Shown here piece by piece: positions 16,374-26,249 of a stretch of DNA of 42,505 nt. Below the pieces are notes generated by a model. The model was not told the DNA's origin. It did not search any database and saw only the letters and a program-made list of their open reading frames with translations. Position 1 is the stretch's first letter. Every line of letters starts with the position of its first letter. Both the position numbers and the translations under genes were made by a program. This DNA comes from Bacteroidota bacterium (GTDB lineage Bacteria > Bacteroidota > Rhodothermia > Rhodothermales > JAHQVL01). The stretch covers positions 1-42,505 of the forward strand of contig JBCCIM010000029.1 of the NCBI GenBank assembly GCA_039111535.1, written 5' to 3'.

Positions 16374-17339
16374 TCAGATGCGCACCCACGGGTCCCCGCC
16401 CGCATACCAACCGCCACGGGCCATTCGGGGTGTAGAAAACGCAAATCCCCCTTCGCCTGTAGCTGAGAGCAAAATGATGCCTCCAGTGGCCCCCTGCCCG
16501 TCTTCATTTTTGATTTGCAAACCGAGTGTTCGAATAGCGGCCTCAGCAGCGTCTTCGGCTGAACAAGAGGACAGCTGCTGCACTGCGGCAAAACACATCG
16601 ACACGCTGGCAATGGCCTCTCCCCACCCCGTTGCACTGGCTGCGCCATCCGGGGATGCGTAGAAGCCGGCACCTGGCATTGGAGAATCTCCAACCCGTCC
16701 ATCTGGCCTGAAAGGTGTCCCGCCAGTCGACGTCGCCGCAGCCAGCTTTCCATGTTGATCAATGGCTACACATCCAACCGTACCCCGGGGCACATCCTCA
16801 TCCGCAAGAAAAGGGTGACTTGTATGATAAGCCGCCTGTGCAGCCAGCGAATCGTAGCGTTGCTGCTCACGCAAACAAACCAGGTTCTCATTTTTCACGC
16901 GAGAAAAGCCGGACGCGTCAGCAAATTTTTCTGCCCCGGCACCACTAAGAAAACAGAAGGTTCGCCCCCCATTTTCGAGCACGGAGAGGGCAATTTTAAT
17001 GGGATGCCTGAAGTGCTGGATCCCGGCAACAGATCCAAAATGCCGGGCAGTGCCGTCCATGATTCCCGCGTCAAGTTCGACCTTGCCAGACCGGGTTAGT
17101 ACGGCACCGCACCCCGCATCAAAGGCACCATCTCCTTCCATATGGGCAACCACCTCAGCAACCACTTGAAGCGCAGAATTACCTGCCTGGAGGGCATTTT
17201 TTCCTGTTTCTACTGCAATTTGCAGGCCGGCAAGATGGGCATCACATTCGACATCCGGGATATTCCATGCGCCGCCATGGACGAGCAACATGGGGCCGGC
17301 GTGACCCGGAGGCCGGCAGTAGGGTTCTACTACGATCAT
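16374..17339 (-). CDS. Isoaspartyl peptidase/L-asparaginase (Ntn-hydrolase, plant-type)
   Basis: Encodes 321 residues from ATG 17339; a second ATG at 17291 (MLLVHGGAW) would give a more typical N-terminus. Motifs: LLVHGGAWNIP at the start, GKVELDAGIMDG at ~85-96, and PRGTVGCVAID where T187 is the expected autocleavage/nucleophile threonine, followed by TSTGG and GRVGDSPMPGAGFYA. These enzymes self-cleave and then hydrolyse isoaspartyl dipeptides or asparagine. The usual N-A-G-R-G-S segment appears here as DAGCGAV, a deviation near the substrate pocket. No signal peptide is seen, so it is likely cytoplasmic. It is monocistronic. Confidence 0.9.
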   Translation of the reverse strand: MIVVEPYCRPPGHAGPMLLVHGGAWNIPDVECDAHLAGLQIAVETGKNALQAGNSALQVVAEVVAHMEGDGAFDAGCGAVLTRSGKVELDAGIMDGTARHFGSVAGIQHFRHPIKIALSVLENGGRTFCFLSGAGAEKFADASGFSRVKNENLVCLREQQRYDSLAAQAAYHTSHPFLADEDVPRGTVGCVAIDQHGKLAAATSTGGTPFRPDGRVGDSPMPGAGFYASPDGAASATGWGEAIASVSMCFAAVQQLSSCSAEDAAEAAIRTLGLQIKNEDGQGATGGIILLSATGEGGFAFSTPRMARGGWYAGGDPWVRI

Positions 17340-17533
17340 TTTAGAACAGCGGGGCTTCGCCGCTTATACACCTGGGGGAATCTTAACACAAACACCTTAC
17401 TTCGGTTGTAACTATTGGTTCGCGCAACTCGTCCATTCGGCATAGTTGTTATGTAACCTTATTTGAAATATGTCCGTAGGCGAGAGCAACTAAACATCGG
17501 CTGACCTCTCCTTTTGTTGTTTACAACGCACCA

Positions 17534-18601
17534 ATGCGAAAACCCATGTATCATTTGTCGCGATTAACTTACCTCCTGGCCTTCCTGCTTCTGGCCACTT
17601 ACCAGATGGGCTGCAGCAATGCCCAATCCCAACCTCCCGAAGAAGAGGAAGAAGAAGCCGTCCCGGCTGTCCCCGTAGAAGCAGCCTATGTTACCCGGGG
17701 TGATATCTCTGCGTTCTTCTCAGGCACGGCTTCTTTGGAAGCTGAAGAAGAAGCAAACGTAGCGGCAAAAGCGGGCGGTGTTGTAACCAAGATTTATGTT
17801 GAAGAAGGAGACCGGGTCCGCGCCGGCCAGGCCCTCGCCAAACTCGATGGCGAACGCCTTGCCCTTGAACTTGCCCGTTCTGAAGTAAGCCTCAACAAAC
17901 TGAAGCGCGAACACGAACGCAACGAAGGGCTGTATGAAAAGCAGCTCATCAGCGTCGAAGAATATGAGCGCGTAAGATCAGACTACGAAGCCCAACAGGC
18001 AGCATACAACCTGGCAAAGCTCGAACTGGATTACACAACGGTACGCGCGCCGATCTCAGGCATCGTATCCCAGCGCCTCATCAAAGTGGGCAACACGCTC
18101 AATGTCAATGAACAGACGTTTACCGTTTCGGACTTCGATCCGCTGCTTGCCATTATGTACGCACCGGAAAAAGAACTGGGCAAACTGCGCGTTAAGCAGC
18201 ACGCTAACCTGACTGTAGACGCCCTTTCTGGCACCGTATTCAGCGGCGAAATCAAACGCATCAGTCCTATTGTTGACGCAACAACCGGCACGTTCAAAGT
18301 AACGATCGAAGTCAATGACAAGAGCGGCGTACTCAAGCCAGGTATGTTTGGCCGCGTGCAAGTTGTGTATGACACCCATGCAGAAACACTGCTCGTACCC
18401 AAAGAGGCTGTGATCGAAGAAGACAGTGAAGTCTCACTGTACGTTGTGCAAGACAGCCAGGCATTCCGCAAAGTCATTGACCGCGGTTATGTAGATGAGC
18501 TGTATGTTGAGATTCTGAGTGGCGTAGAACATGGCGCACAAATCATTACAGCAGGCCAGGGAAGCCTGCGCGACAGTGCCCGGGTTGACGTAATCGAATA
18601 A
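17534..18601 (+). CDS. RND efflux periplasmic adaptor (membrane fusion protein), lipoprotein
   Basis: Encodes 355 residues. The N-terminus is a lipoprotein-like signal with C27 in YQMGCSN; the lipobox is loose. A short acidic linker (PEEEEEEAVP) follows. Then come the lipoyl/barrel-sandwich halves (AAKAGGVVTKIYVEEGDRV and TTVRAPISGIVSQRLIKVG), a coiled-coil hairpin at ~110-160 (SLNKLKREHERNEGLYEKQ), and a beta-barrel with a membrane-proximal domain (TTGTFKVTIEVND, LLVPKEAVIEE). It should link the inner-membrane RND pumps encoded next to an outer-membrane channel in drug or lipid efflux. No TolC-like gene is in the window. The adaptor and the first permease are separated by 136 bases containing a long inverted repeat. 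Confidence 0.92.
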   Translation: MRKPMYHLSRLTYLLAFLLLATYQMGCSNAQSQPPEEEEEEAVPAVPVEAAYVTRGDISAFFSGTASLEAEEEANVAAKAGGVVTKIYVEEGDRVRAGQALAKLDGERLALELARSEVSLNKLKREHERNEGLYEKQLISVEEYERVRSDYEAQQAAYNLAKLELDYTTVRAPISGIVSQRLIKVGNTLNVNEQTFTVSDFDPLLAIMYAPEKELGKLRVKQHANLTVDALSGTVFSGEIKRISPIVDATTGTFKVTIEVNDKSGVLKPGMFGRVQVVYDTHAETLLVPKEAVIEEDSEVSLYVVQDSQAFRKVIDRGYVDELYVEILSGVEHGAQIITAGQGSLRDSARVDVIE

Positions 18602-18616
18602 CCTGGCACAATCTGG

Positions 18617-18682
18617 TCCGTGATGCAGGGCGCTGTGTGTTTACCCTGCGACAAATGAGCACACAACGTGCTGCATCACGGA
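18617..18682. repeat. 12-bp perfect inverted repeat in the RND operon spacer
   Basis: TCCGTGATGCAG (18617-18628) and CTGCATCACGGA (18671-18682) are exact reverse complements separated by 42 bases. The loop has further partial pairing (CTGTGTGTT with AGCACACAAC). No T-run follows, so rather than a terminator it may be an mRNA-processing or stability hairpin that sets the ratio of adaptor to permease. Confidence 0.7.
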
Positions 18683-18737
18683 TCTCGCTTATCCTGGTGG
18701 CAACCACCCGCCACCTTCCCAGATCCTGGACAATGAC

Positions 18738-21700
18738 ATGAAATTAATCGACCTCTCCATTCGCCGGCGAGTCACGATTGCTATGTTCACCCTGGCAATC
18801 CTCCTCTTCGGTACCGTTTCCCTTTCCCGGCTCTCAATCAACCTTTTGCCGGACCTTACCTTCCCCACCCTGACGGTAAGAACCGCCTACGAAGGTGCTG
18901 CGCCTGCAGAAATTGAGAACCTCATTAGCAAGCCGATTGAGGAAGCCCTAGGTGTTGTTAAAAACCTGGGCAAAATGGAATCGATTTCCCGCACGGGACA
19001 GTCGGATGTTGTCCTTGAGTTTGCCTGGGGTGTCGACATCGACATCGCCCGAATGGAAGTGCGCGAAAAGCTAGACGCGCTCCAACTACCACTCGAAGCT
19101 GAGCGCCCTGTATTGCTGCGTTTTGATCCTTCCCTGGACCCGGTCATGCGTTTTGGGCTCTATATTGATGATAGTGATATTCTGGTTGCCAGTGCTGATT
19201 CCAATATCATCCCTACGCAGCTAAACGCCTCGTATAACCTCGACGAAGACGAACTTAAGTACATCCGCCGCTTTGCGGATGAGCAGCTCAAAAAAGACCT
19301 CGAATCTACTGCCGGCGTTGCGGCCGTCAAAATCAGTGGCGGCCTCGAAGACGAAGTACAGGTGCTGATTGACCAGGACAAAATTGCGCAACTCGGCATC
19401 ACCATTGACCAGGTTGTACAAGTCCTCAATGCGGAAAATGTAAACCTTTCTGGTGGCCGGCTGGAAGAAGGCGTTCAGCAATATCTCGTCCGTACCGTTA
19501 ACGAGTTTGAAAGTGTCAGCGAAATTGGCAATGTCATTATTGATAACGGCAGCCTCACCCCAATTTATCTGCGGGATGTTGCATCGGTAGACCTGAGCTA
19601 CAAAGAGCGTGAAGCCATCACACGCATAGATGGTCGGGAAGCTGTTGAAGTTGCCATTTACAAAGAAGGTGGCGCCAACACCGTTGAAGTAGCACAAAAT
19701 ATAGAGCGCCGGCTAAATCGCATACAGGAAGAATTGCCGAGCGAAATGAAGCTCGTCAACGTCTATAACCAGTCGACCTTTATCGAAGGCGCCGTTAACG
19801 ACGTTGTCAAAGCAGGTTTGATTGGGGGCCTCCTTGCCATCCTAATCCTTTACCTCTTCCTCAGGGATTTCAAGACAACAGTCATTATCTCGGTTTCGAT
19901 TCCGGTTTCCATCATCGCGACCTTCAACATGATGTTTGGCAATGACCTGTCGCTCAATATCATGTCTCTGGGTGGCCTTGCCCTGGGTATTGGGCTGTTG
20001 GTGGATAACTCCATTGTGGTGTTGGAGAACATAGCCCGACATCGAGAGCTGGGTAAAAACACGATTGATTCAGCAAGAATAGGCGCCAGCGAAGTGGCAC
20101 AGGCTGTTATCGCCTCCACCCTCACAACCATTGCGGTATTTTTCCCGCTGGTTTTTGTCGATGGTATCGCCGGCCAGTTATTCAAAGACCAGGCGCTCAC
20201 CGTAACCTTCTCCTTGATTGCTTCGCTTGTTGTTGCCATCACCTTGATTCCGATGCTGGCCTCCTTTGGCAAAGACGGCAAAAAACATGAAATAGCACGG
20301 CCTGAACTGAAAGAACCAAGAACAGCATTTGGACGCGTCCTCAGGAAAACTCGTGTTTTCATCTTCAACACGATCCCAACCTTTATTGCATGGCTCATCA
20401 TCACCGCAGCCCGCAAAACAAGTGCGTTATTCCGTTTACTTTTCTCTCCTTTTGCTAAAGGAGTGCAAAAAATGAACAATGCCCTTTCTGCCCGCTATCC
20501 TGGCTTCCTGGCCTGGGCGTTAAACAGAAAGGCGTTTGTGTTGGTTATTGCATTTGGGTTGTTTGCCGGCACCATGCTCATGGTACCCAGACTTGGGGTA
20601 GAACTCATCCCGCAGCTGTCGCAAGGAGAATTTAATGTCGAGTTCAAGCTCTCACCCGGCACGCCCCTTGAGCAAACTGATATCGTACTCAGCAACCTCC
20701 AACAGACCGCCAATACGGTCCCTGAGATCAACACAACTTTTGCTGTTGCCGGTACAGGAAACAGACTCGACGCCAACCCGGATCAGGGTGGTGAAAACTG
20801 GGGGGAAGTGCATGTTGCCTTACAGACAGACGCAGGTGAGAACGGAGAAGCCAATGCGATGGATGCGCTTCGTGACGTACTGGAAAGCGAACCCGGTGTA
20901 CAGTATGAGTTCAACTACCCCACCCTGTTCACGTTCGACACCCCGGTTGAAATAGAAATCACGGGGTATGAACTCGACAAACTGAAACGCGTCTCGCAAG
21001 CCATCAAAGGCCGGCTCGACCAGTCAGATCGCTTCATCGATGTAAAATCCACCATGGAACAGGGCAACCCTGAGGTGCAGATTTACTTCGACCGCGAACG
21101 TGCAGCAGCACTCGGACTCGCCGTAAGCGACGTTGCCCGCCGGGTAGTAAGCAATGTACGCGGAGATGTTGCCACGCGTTATTCCTGGCGTGACCGTAAA
21201 ATTGACGTACTGGTACGCGTCAAAGAAGAGGACCGGGCAAACATCGACCGGATCAAAGAGCTCGTTGTCAATCCAGAAAGCGAACGGCCTATTCCCTTGT
21301 CTACCGTTGCAGACGTTGTGATCGATGTAGGGCCGGGTGAAATTCGCCGTATAAGCCAGGAACGTGTAGCACTCGTTAGCGCGAACCTGAACTTCGGCGA
21401 CCTGGGTTCTGCAGCTGAAGAAATCAACGAGATCCTGGATGACGTTGCCGTACCACCGGGCCTCGAAGTGAGCCTTGGTGGACAGAGCGAAGAGATGAAC
21501 AACAGTTTCCGTTCTTTGCTGCTTGCCCTCGCGCTTGCCGTATTCCTCGTATACCTGATCATGGCATCACAGTTTGAATCGCTGTTGCACCCGTTTGTGA
21601 TTTTCTTCAGCATCCCGCTCGCACTGATTGGCGCTGTGTGGGCGCTCTACGCAACAGGTTCTACGATCAGCGTTGTGGTGTTTATCGGATTAATATTACT

Positions 21701-22028
21701 TGCGGGAATTGTGGTAAACAATGCCATTGTACTGGTTGACCTGATCAACCAGCTCCGCGAAAAAGGCATGCCGAAACGCGAAGCCATTATGGAAGCCGGC
21801 CGTCTCCGCCTACGCCCCATTCTGATGACAACCCTCACTACAACACTTGGCCTGCTCCCCCTCGCATTTGGCGTTGGAGAAGGTACTGAAATTCGTGCGC
21901 CAATGGCGATCACGGTGATTGGTGGCTTGCTGGTATCTACCCTGCTTACGCTGGTTGTGATTCCGGTGATGTACATGGTGCTCGATCGCCGGCCCGATGT
22001 AAAGCCACAGCCAGAACCGGCTAAATAA
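18738..22028 (+). CDS. RND efflux permease (HAE1/AcrB-like), first of two
   Basis: Encodes 1096 residues, slightly longer than AcrB. It has the two-fold RND architecture: TM1 at 10-30, a large periplasmic loop, six TM helices around 340-510, a second periplasmic half and the final TM block ending near 1085. Motifs: FPTLTVRTAYEGAAPAEIE, LGIGLLVDNSIVVLEN with D423-N424 in TM4, and the C-terminal GIVVNNAIVLVDLINQLRE. AcrB has two adjacent aspartates in TM4; here the second is asparagine, a variant seen in many HAE1 pumps. An extra basic and hydrophobic segment (~510-590) between the halves explains the length. It is a proton-driven exporter in the inner membrane; the cargo is unknown. Confidence 0.93.
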   Translation: MKLIDLSIRRRVTIAMFTLAILLFGTVSLSRLSINLLPDLTFPTLTVRTAYEGAAPAEIENLISKPIEEALGVVKNLGKMESISRTGQSDVVLEFAWGVDIDIARMEVREKLDALQLPLEAERPVLLRFDPSLDPVMRFGLYIDDSDILVASADSNIIPTQLNASYNLDEDELKYIRRFADEQLKKDLESTAGVAAVKISGGLEDEVQVLIDQDKIAQLGITIDQVVQVLNAENVNLSGGRLEEGVQQYLVRTVNEFESVSEIGNVIIDNGSLTPIYLRDVASVDLSYKEREAITRIDGREAVEVAIYKEGGANTVEVAQNIERRLNRIQEELPSEMKLVNVYNQSTFIEGAVNDVVKAGLIGGLLAILILYLFLRDFKTTVIISVSIPVSIIATFNMMFGNDLSLNIMSLGGLALGIGLLVDNSIVVLENIARHRELGKNTIDSARIGASEVAQAVIASTLTTIAVFFPLVFVDGIAGQLFKDQALTVTFSLIASLVVAITLIPMLASFGKDGKKHEIARPELKEPRTAFGRVLRKTRVFIFNTIPTFIAWLIITAARKTSALFRLLFSPFAKGVQKMNNALSARYPGFLAWALNRKAFVLVIAFGLFAGTMLMVPRLGVELIPQLSQGEFNVEFKLSPGTPLEQTDIVLSNLQQTANTVPEINTTFAVAGTGNRLDANPDQGGENWGEVHVALQTDAGENGEANAMDALRDVLESEPGVQYEFNYPTLFTFDTPVEIEITGYELDKLKRVSQAIKGRLDQSDRFIDVKSTMEQGNPEVQIYFDRERAAALGLAVSDVARRVVSNVRGDVATRYSWRDRKIDVLVRVKEEDRANIDRIKELVVNPESERPIPLSTVADVVIDVGPGEIRRISQERVALVSANLNFGDLGSAAEEINEILDDVAVPPGLEVSLGGQSEEMNNSFRSLLLALALAVFLVYLIMASQFESLLHPFVIFFSIPLALIGAVWALYATGSTISVVVFIGLILLAGIVVNNAIVLVDLINQLREKGMPKREAIMEAGRLRLRPILMTTLTTTLGLLPLAFGVGEGTEIRAPMAITVIGGLLVSTLLTLVVIPVMYMVLDRRPDVKPQPEPAK

Positions 22029-22079
22029 TAATAACCGTCTACAAAGTTTTTACACTGACGCTACACCCGGAGTAAAGCC

Positions 22080-25000
22080 ATGCACGTTTCAGAATTCGCA
22101 ATAAAGCGCCCGGTAACGACGGTTATGTCTTTCATGTCGTTTATCGTCATTGGCATCATTGCATCGCGGCTGCTCGCGCTGGAATATTTTCCATCGATTG
22201 ACTTTCCCGGTGTCTTTGTACAGATCCCGTATCCAGGATCTTCCCCGGAAGAAATCGAAAAACAAGTAACGCGGCCGGCAGAAGAGGTACTTGCCACGAT
22301 CAGCGGACTCAAACAAATGAGTTCAACGTCGCACGAAAACGGCGCTGACATTTTCCTGTCTTTTGATTGGGGTGAAGAAACCACAATACGCGCGCTTGAA
22401 GTCCGGGAAAAACTAGACGGTATTCGTAAGCAATGGCCCAGTGACCTCGAACGGTATTACACGTTCCAGTTTTCTACCTCAGACATGCCCATCCTGACGT
22501 TGCGTATTTCGTCTGAGCGCGACTTATCGGGTTCGTTTGAAATGCTCAACCGCAAAATCAAACGAAAACTTGAGCGGCTGGACGGGGTGTCGCAGGTCGA
22601 GCTTTACGGGGTGTATCCCAAAGAAGTGCGTATTGAGTTGGTTGCTGACCGGGTTTCGGCGCATAAAGTCAACCTTGTCGAGCTATCGAGCAGGCTTCGC
22701 GCCAGTGACTTTTCGCTTACTGCGGGAAAAATCAACGACAGCAACAAGCGCTTCATGGTCCGCCCCATGGGTGAGCTCAAAAGTATAGATGAGGTAGCAA
22801 ATCTTACCATTAACGACCGTGGATTGCGGTTGCGCGATATTGCAGAGGTATCGTTCGAGGAGCCAAAACGCGAAGAAGGCCGGCACCTGGATGGCAGTTA
22901 TGCCATTGGCATGAATATTACAAAGGAATCTGAAGCCAACACGGTTGCAACAGCAAAGCGCGTAGTTGATGAAGTTGAAAAGCTAAAATCAGATCCAGAG
23001 TTGGAAGGCGTCAGTATTTACTACATGGACAATTCCGCAGAAGGCATTGTGTCGTCGCTCGATAACTTGCTCATGTCGGGGCTCTTGGGCGCCTTGTTTG
23101 CCCTCATTGTCCTTTTCTTCTTCCTTCGCAGGATGTCCACTACCCTTATTGTGACACTTGCAGTCCCAATTTCGATTGTAATCACCCTCGGCGGTATTTA
23201 CTTCCTCGGCCTTTCGCTGAATATCCTGTCGATGATGGGACTCATGCTAGCGGTAGGTATGCTGGTCGACAACGCGGTTGTGGTTACGGAAAGCATCCAC
23301 AGGCATCAGCTTGATGACCCGGAAAACACGGTAAAAGCGACGGTTCGAGGCGTTAAAGAAGTCAGTATTGCGGTAACAGCCGGCACCATCACAACAGGCA
23401 TTGTGTTTTTACCCTTTATCGTGAGCCCGGCAGATGATGTGACGCTGTTCCTCAAACACGTGTCGATCTCTATTTGTATTGCGTTGGGCATTTCGCTGAT
23501 TATTTCGCAGACCATCGTGCCCCTGTTGATGGCGCGCCTGAAGCCGAAACCCAAGAAAAACAAAGTCACAATTGTCGATAAAACTGTGGTCTATTATGAC
23601 CGCCTGCTTGCCTGGCTGATCAATCGTCGGTGGATTTCAGTGAGCTTGATGCTGCTCATTCTCTTTAGCGTAGCCATCCCCATTAATTTTGTAAATTCAG
23701 ATTTCTTCCCTGACAATGAAGGGACAGAACGCCAGATCAGACTTTTTTATCATATCAATGGCTCTTATACCATTGAGCGGATTGAGGAAGAAGTTGACAA
23801 AGTTGAGGCGTACCTGTTTGAAAACAAAGATGATTTTGAAATAGAATCGGTTTACAGCTACTGGCGCGCCGGCTTCGCGTCATCTACAATTATGCTGAAA
23901 GACGGTGATTCTGCTGAGAAATCAGTACAGCTCATACAGGAAGAAATCCGAGAGGATCTTCCCAAAATGGCCATTGCCAATCCTTCGTTCAGCTGGCAAT
24001 CTAACAATCCTGAAGAAGGCCTGCGGGTTATTCTTTCGGGCGAATCCAGTGAACGGCTGGAAGAGCTATCGCATGAGGTAGCCGGTGTCCTGTCACGTGT
24101 TGATGGGTTTATTGACGTCCGATCAGAAGCAGAAAGCGGCGAAGAAGAAGTTCAGGTGGTTGTCGACCGCGAACGCGCCCGACAGTACGGCTTCTCAACC
24201 CAGCAGATTGCGAGTACCGTATCAACAGCCATGCGCGGCTTCAACCTGCGCCGGTTCAGAACACCAGATGGCGAAGTAGACATGCGGCTTGCCTTCCAGG
24301 ATGCGGATCAGGCATCAGTAAACAACCTCCGCAACCTCTCAATTCAACGGCCGGATGGCGATCCCCTCAAGCTTGCCGCCCTTGCTGATTTCAGGACTAC
24401 CCGTGGCCCCCGTTCCATCCAGCGTGAAAATCGCATTACCATGATGGGCGTTAAAATTGGCCTGGATGGTATTTCAAAAGAAGATGGTACGGAACGCCTC
24501 AACCAGGTACTCGAAAACTACGATCTGCCGGCCGGCTATCAATGGGGCTTCAGTCAGCGCCGCAACGATGAAGAGAACTCGCAGCAGTTGATGATGATCA
24601 ACATTCTGATGGCACTCGTGCTGATCTACTTTGTGATGGCTGCCCTCTTTGAATCGCTGATTCATCCAGCCGGCATCTGGAGCTCTATCATTTTTGCGAT
24701 TGTCGGTGTCTATTGGTTCTTCCTTATAACCGGCACAACCATGCAGATCATGGCATGGATCGGTGTGCTAATCCTGATAGGGGTGGTGGTGAACAATGGC
24801 ATTGTGCTCATAGACCATATAAACTTCCTGCGAGAATCAGGCTTACCGCGCAAACAGGCCATCCTCCAGGCAGGTCACGATCGCTTCCGCCCTATTGTCA
24901 TGACGGCTGCGACTACCGTACTCGGCCTGATCCCGCTTTGCATTGGCAACACCCAGATTGGCGGGGATGGGCCTCCTTACTTCCCGATGGCGCGTGCTAT

Positions 25001-25118
25001 TGTTGGCGGATTAACTTTCTCCACAGTTGTAACTTTGGTGATCCTTCCTACGATTTATATTCTACTGGATGATTTGCGTAACTGGAGCCGGCGAACCATC
25101 CACGATGCTAAATCGTAA
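22080..25118 (+). CDS. RND efflux permease (HAE1-like), second of two
   Basis: Encodes 1012 residues starting 51 bases after the first permease. Same RND layout: FPGVFVQIPYPGSSPEEIEKQV, TM4 LAVGMLVDNAVVVTES with D397-N398, and late GVVVNNGIVLIDHINFLRESGLPRKQA. It is divergent from the first permease, not a recent duplicate. One adaptor with two different permeases recalls MdtABC-type heteromeric pumps, in which two RND proteins form a mixed trimer (established for E. coli MdtB/MdtC); whether that applies here is inference. The second permease is followed closely by the Sua5 gene, which may be co-transcribed. Confidence 0.93.
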   Translation: MHVSEFAIKRPVTTVMSFMSFIVIGIIASRLLALEYFPSIDFPGVFVQIPYPGSSPEEIEKQVTRPAEEVLATISGLKQMSSTSHENGADIFLSFDWGEETTIRALEVREKLDGIRKQWPSDLERYYTFQFSTSDMPILTLRISSERDLSGSFEMLNRKIKRKLERLDGVSQVELYGVYPKEVRIELVADRVSAHKVNLVELSSRLRASDFSLTAGKINDSNKRFMVRPMGELKSIDEVANLTINDRGLRLRDIAEVSFEEPKREEGRHLDGSYAIGMNITKESEANTVATAKRVVDEVEKLKSDPELEGVSIYYMDNSAEGIVSSLDNLLMSGLLGALFALIVLFFFLRRMSTTLIVTLAVPISIVITLGGIYFLGLSLNILSMMGLMLAVGMLVDNAVVVTESIHRHQLDDPENTVKATVRGVKEVSIAVTAGTITTGIVFLPFIVSPADDVTLFLKHVSISICIALGISLIISQTIVPLLMARLKPKPKKNKVTIVDKTVVYYDRLLAWLINRRWISVSLMLLILFSVAIPINFVNSDFFPDNEGTERQIRLFYHINGSYTIERIEEEVDKVEAYLFENKDDFEIESVYSYWRAGFASSTIMLKDGDSAEKSVQLIQEEIREDLPKMAIANPSFSWQSNNPEEGLRVILSGESSERLEELSHEVAGVLSRVDGFIDVRSEAESGEEEVQVVVDRERARQYGFSTQQIASTVSTAMRGFNLRRFRTPDGEVDMRLAFQDADQASVNNLRNLSIQRPDGDPLKLAALADFRTTRGPRSIQRENRITMMGVKIGLDGISKEDGTERLNQVLENYDLPAGYQWGFSQRRNDEENSQQLMMINILMALVLIYFVMAALFESLIHPAGIWSSIIFAIVGVYWFFLITGTTMQIMAWIGVLILIGVVVNNGIVLIDHINFLRESGLPRKQAILQAGHDRFRPIVMTAATTVLGLIPLCIGNTQIGGDGPPYFPMARAIVGGLTFSTVVTLVILPTIYILLDDLRNWSRRTIHDAKS

Positions 25119-25159
25119 AGGTGTGCCGGCTGCACACGTTGCACTTGGCTTACCTGCTG

Positions 25160-26128
25160 ATGAAAGAAACTGTACCCTCTACCACAACGCACCTTACAGA
25201 AGATCCTGAAACGGCAGCTGCTTTTGTCAAACGGGGTGAGGTTGTAGCGTTTCCCACGGAGACCGTTTACGGACTCGGTGGTGCATACAACAACCCGAAC
25301 GCCATTGCATCAATTTTTGCCGCCAAGTCCAGGCCGGCAGACAACCCTCTGATTGTGCACATTGCTGCACTGCATCAGCTCGACGACCTCGTCAAAACCA
25401 TCCCACCGGGAGCAAATCAGCTCATTGAAGCATTTTTCCCTGGACCGCTGACCCTGATTTTCCAGCGTAATTCCACTGTACCTGACCTCGTAACAGCCGG
25501 ACTAGATACAGTAGCCATCCGCATGCCCGCACACCGGCTCGCACGCACCTTTATTGATGCCTGTGATGTCCCTGTGGCAGCTCCTTCTGCCAATCGATCA
25601 GGCAGACCCAGCCCTACCTCATGGCAGGATGTCTATACGGACCTCAAAGGACGCATCCCCTGCATACTGAAAGGCGGCTTGTCAGACGTGGGCATTGAGT
25701 CGACCGTGGTTGATTGTACCTCCTCAGAACCCTTGGTACTGCGCGCAGGGGGCATCACCCTTGAGGCGCTGCAAGAAATTGCGCCAACCACCAGTTTGTA
25801 CAAAGACAAAATGACCGGGCCAGCACGGAGTCCGGGCATGAAATACCGTCATTATGCCCCAAAAGCGGCGGTTTCCCTGGTTGAAGAACCAACCTACGTG
25901 CCAGCAGATCAATCGATTGCCTATATAGGCCGCACGCCGCATCCCTTCCCCGAACAACTGGGACTCCACCTGCACTGCTCAGATACTGCTGCATATGCGT
26001 ATGAGTTGTTTAGATTCTTTCGTCGCAGCGACCGGGCCGGCATACAACAGGTTTTCTGTCAAACTGTAACCCGTGAAGGCCTTGGCACTGCATTGATGGA
26101 TAGGCTTGAAAAAGCGGCTGCGCGATAG
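25160..26128 (+). CDS. L-threonylcarbamoyladenylate synthase (Sua5/YrdC/YwlC)
   Basis: From the ATG at 25160 it encodes 322 residues. An in-frame GTG at 25121 would add 13 residues before the domain and is less likely. The YrdC domain shows GEVVAFPTETVYGLGG, AAKSRPADNPLIVHI, AAPSANRSGRPSPT and VGIESTVVDC; after ~215 there is the Sua5 C-terminal domain with SPGMKYRHYAPKA. The long form corresponds to Sua5 rather than short YrdC. It makes threonylcarbamoyl-AMP from threonine, bicarbonate and ATP, the first step of the t6A37 modification of ANN-decoding tRNAs. It follows the RND permease by about 40 bases. Confidence 0.95.
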   Translation: MKETVPSTTTHLTEDPETAAAFVKRGEVVAFPTETVYGLGGAYNNPNAIASIFAAKSRPADNPLIVHIAALHQLDDLVKTIPPGANQLIEAFFPGPLTLIFQRNSTVPDLVTAGLDTVAIRMPAHRLARTFIDACDVPVAAPSANRSGRPSPTSWQDVYTDLKGRIPCILKGGLSDVGIESTVVDCTSSEPLVLRAGGITLEALQEIAPTTSLYKDKMTGPARSPGMKYRHYAPKAAVSLVEEPTYVPADQSIAYIGRTPHPFPEQLGLHLHCSDTAAYAYELFRFFRRSDRAGIQQVFCQTVTREGLGTALMDRLEKAAAR

Positions 26129-26204
26129 GCCTGAACCACATTTCCATCACGCAAAAAACAGATGCAGGTTGTTGTTTAGCCATTCCTTTTTCCTCCGATA
26201 CGTC

Positions 26205-26231
26205 TAGTACTCATTATCCAATTAAGTACTA
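26205..26231. promoter_or_regulatory. 7-bp inverted repeat upstream of hybrid kinase
   Basis: TAGTACT (26205-26211) and AGTACTA (26225-26231) are exact reverse complements with a 13-base spacer, ending 18 bases before the TTG start at 26250. Position and dyad symmetry fit an operator or 5'-leader hairpin. No regulator can be named. Confidence 0.35.
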
Positions 26232-26249
26232 CGGCGGACCCGGATTACG

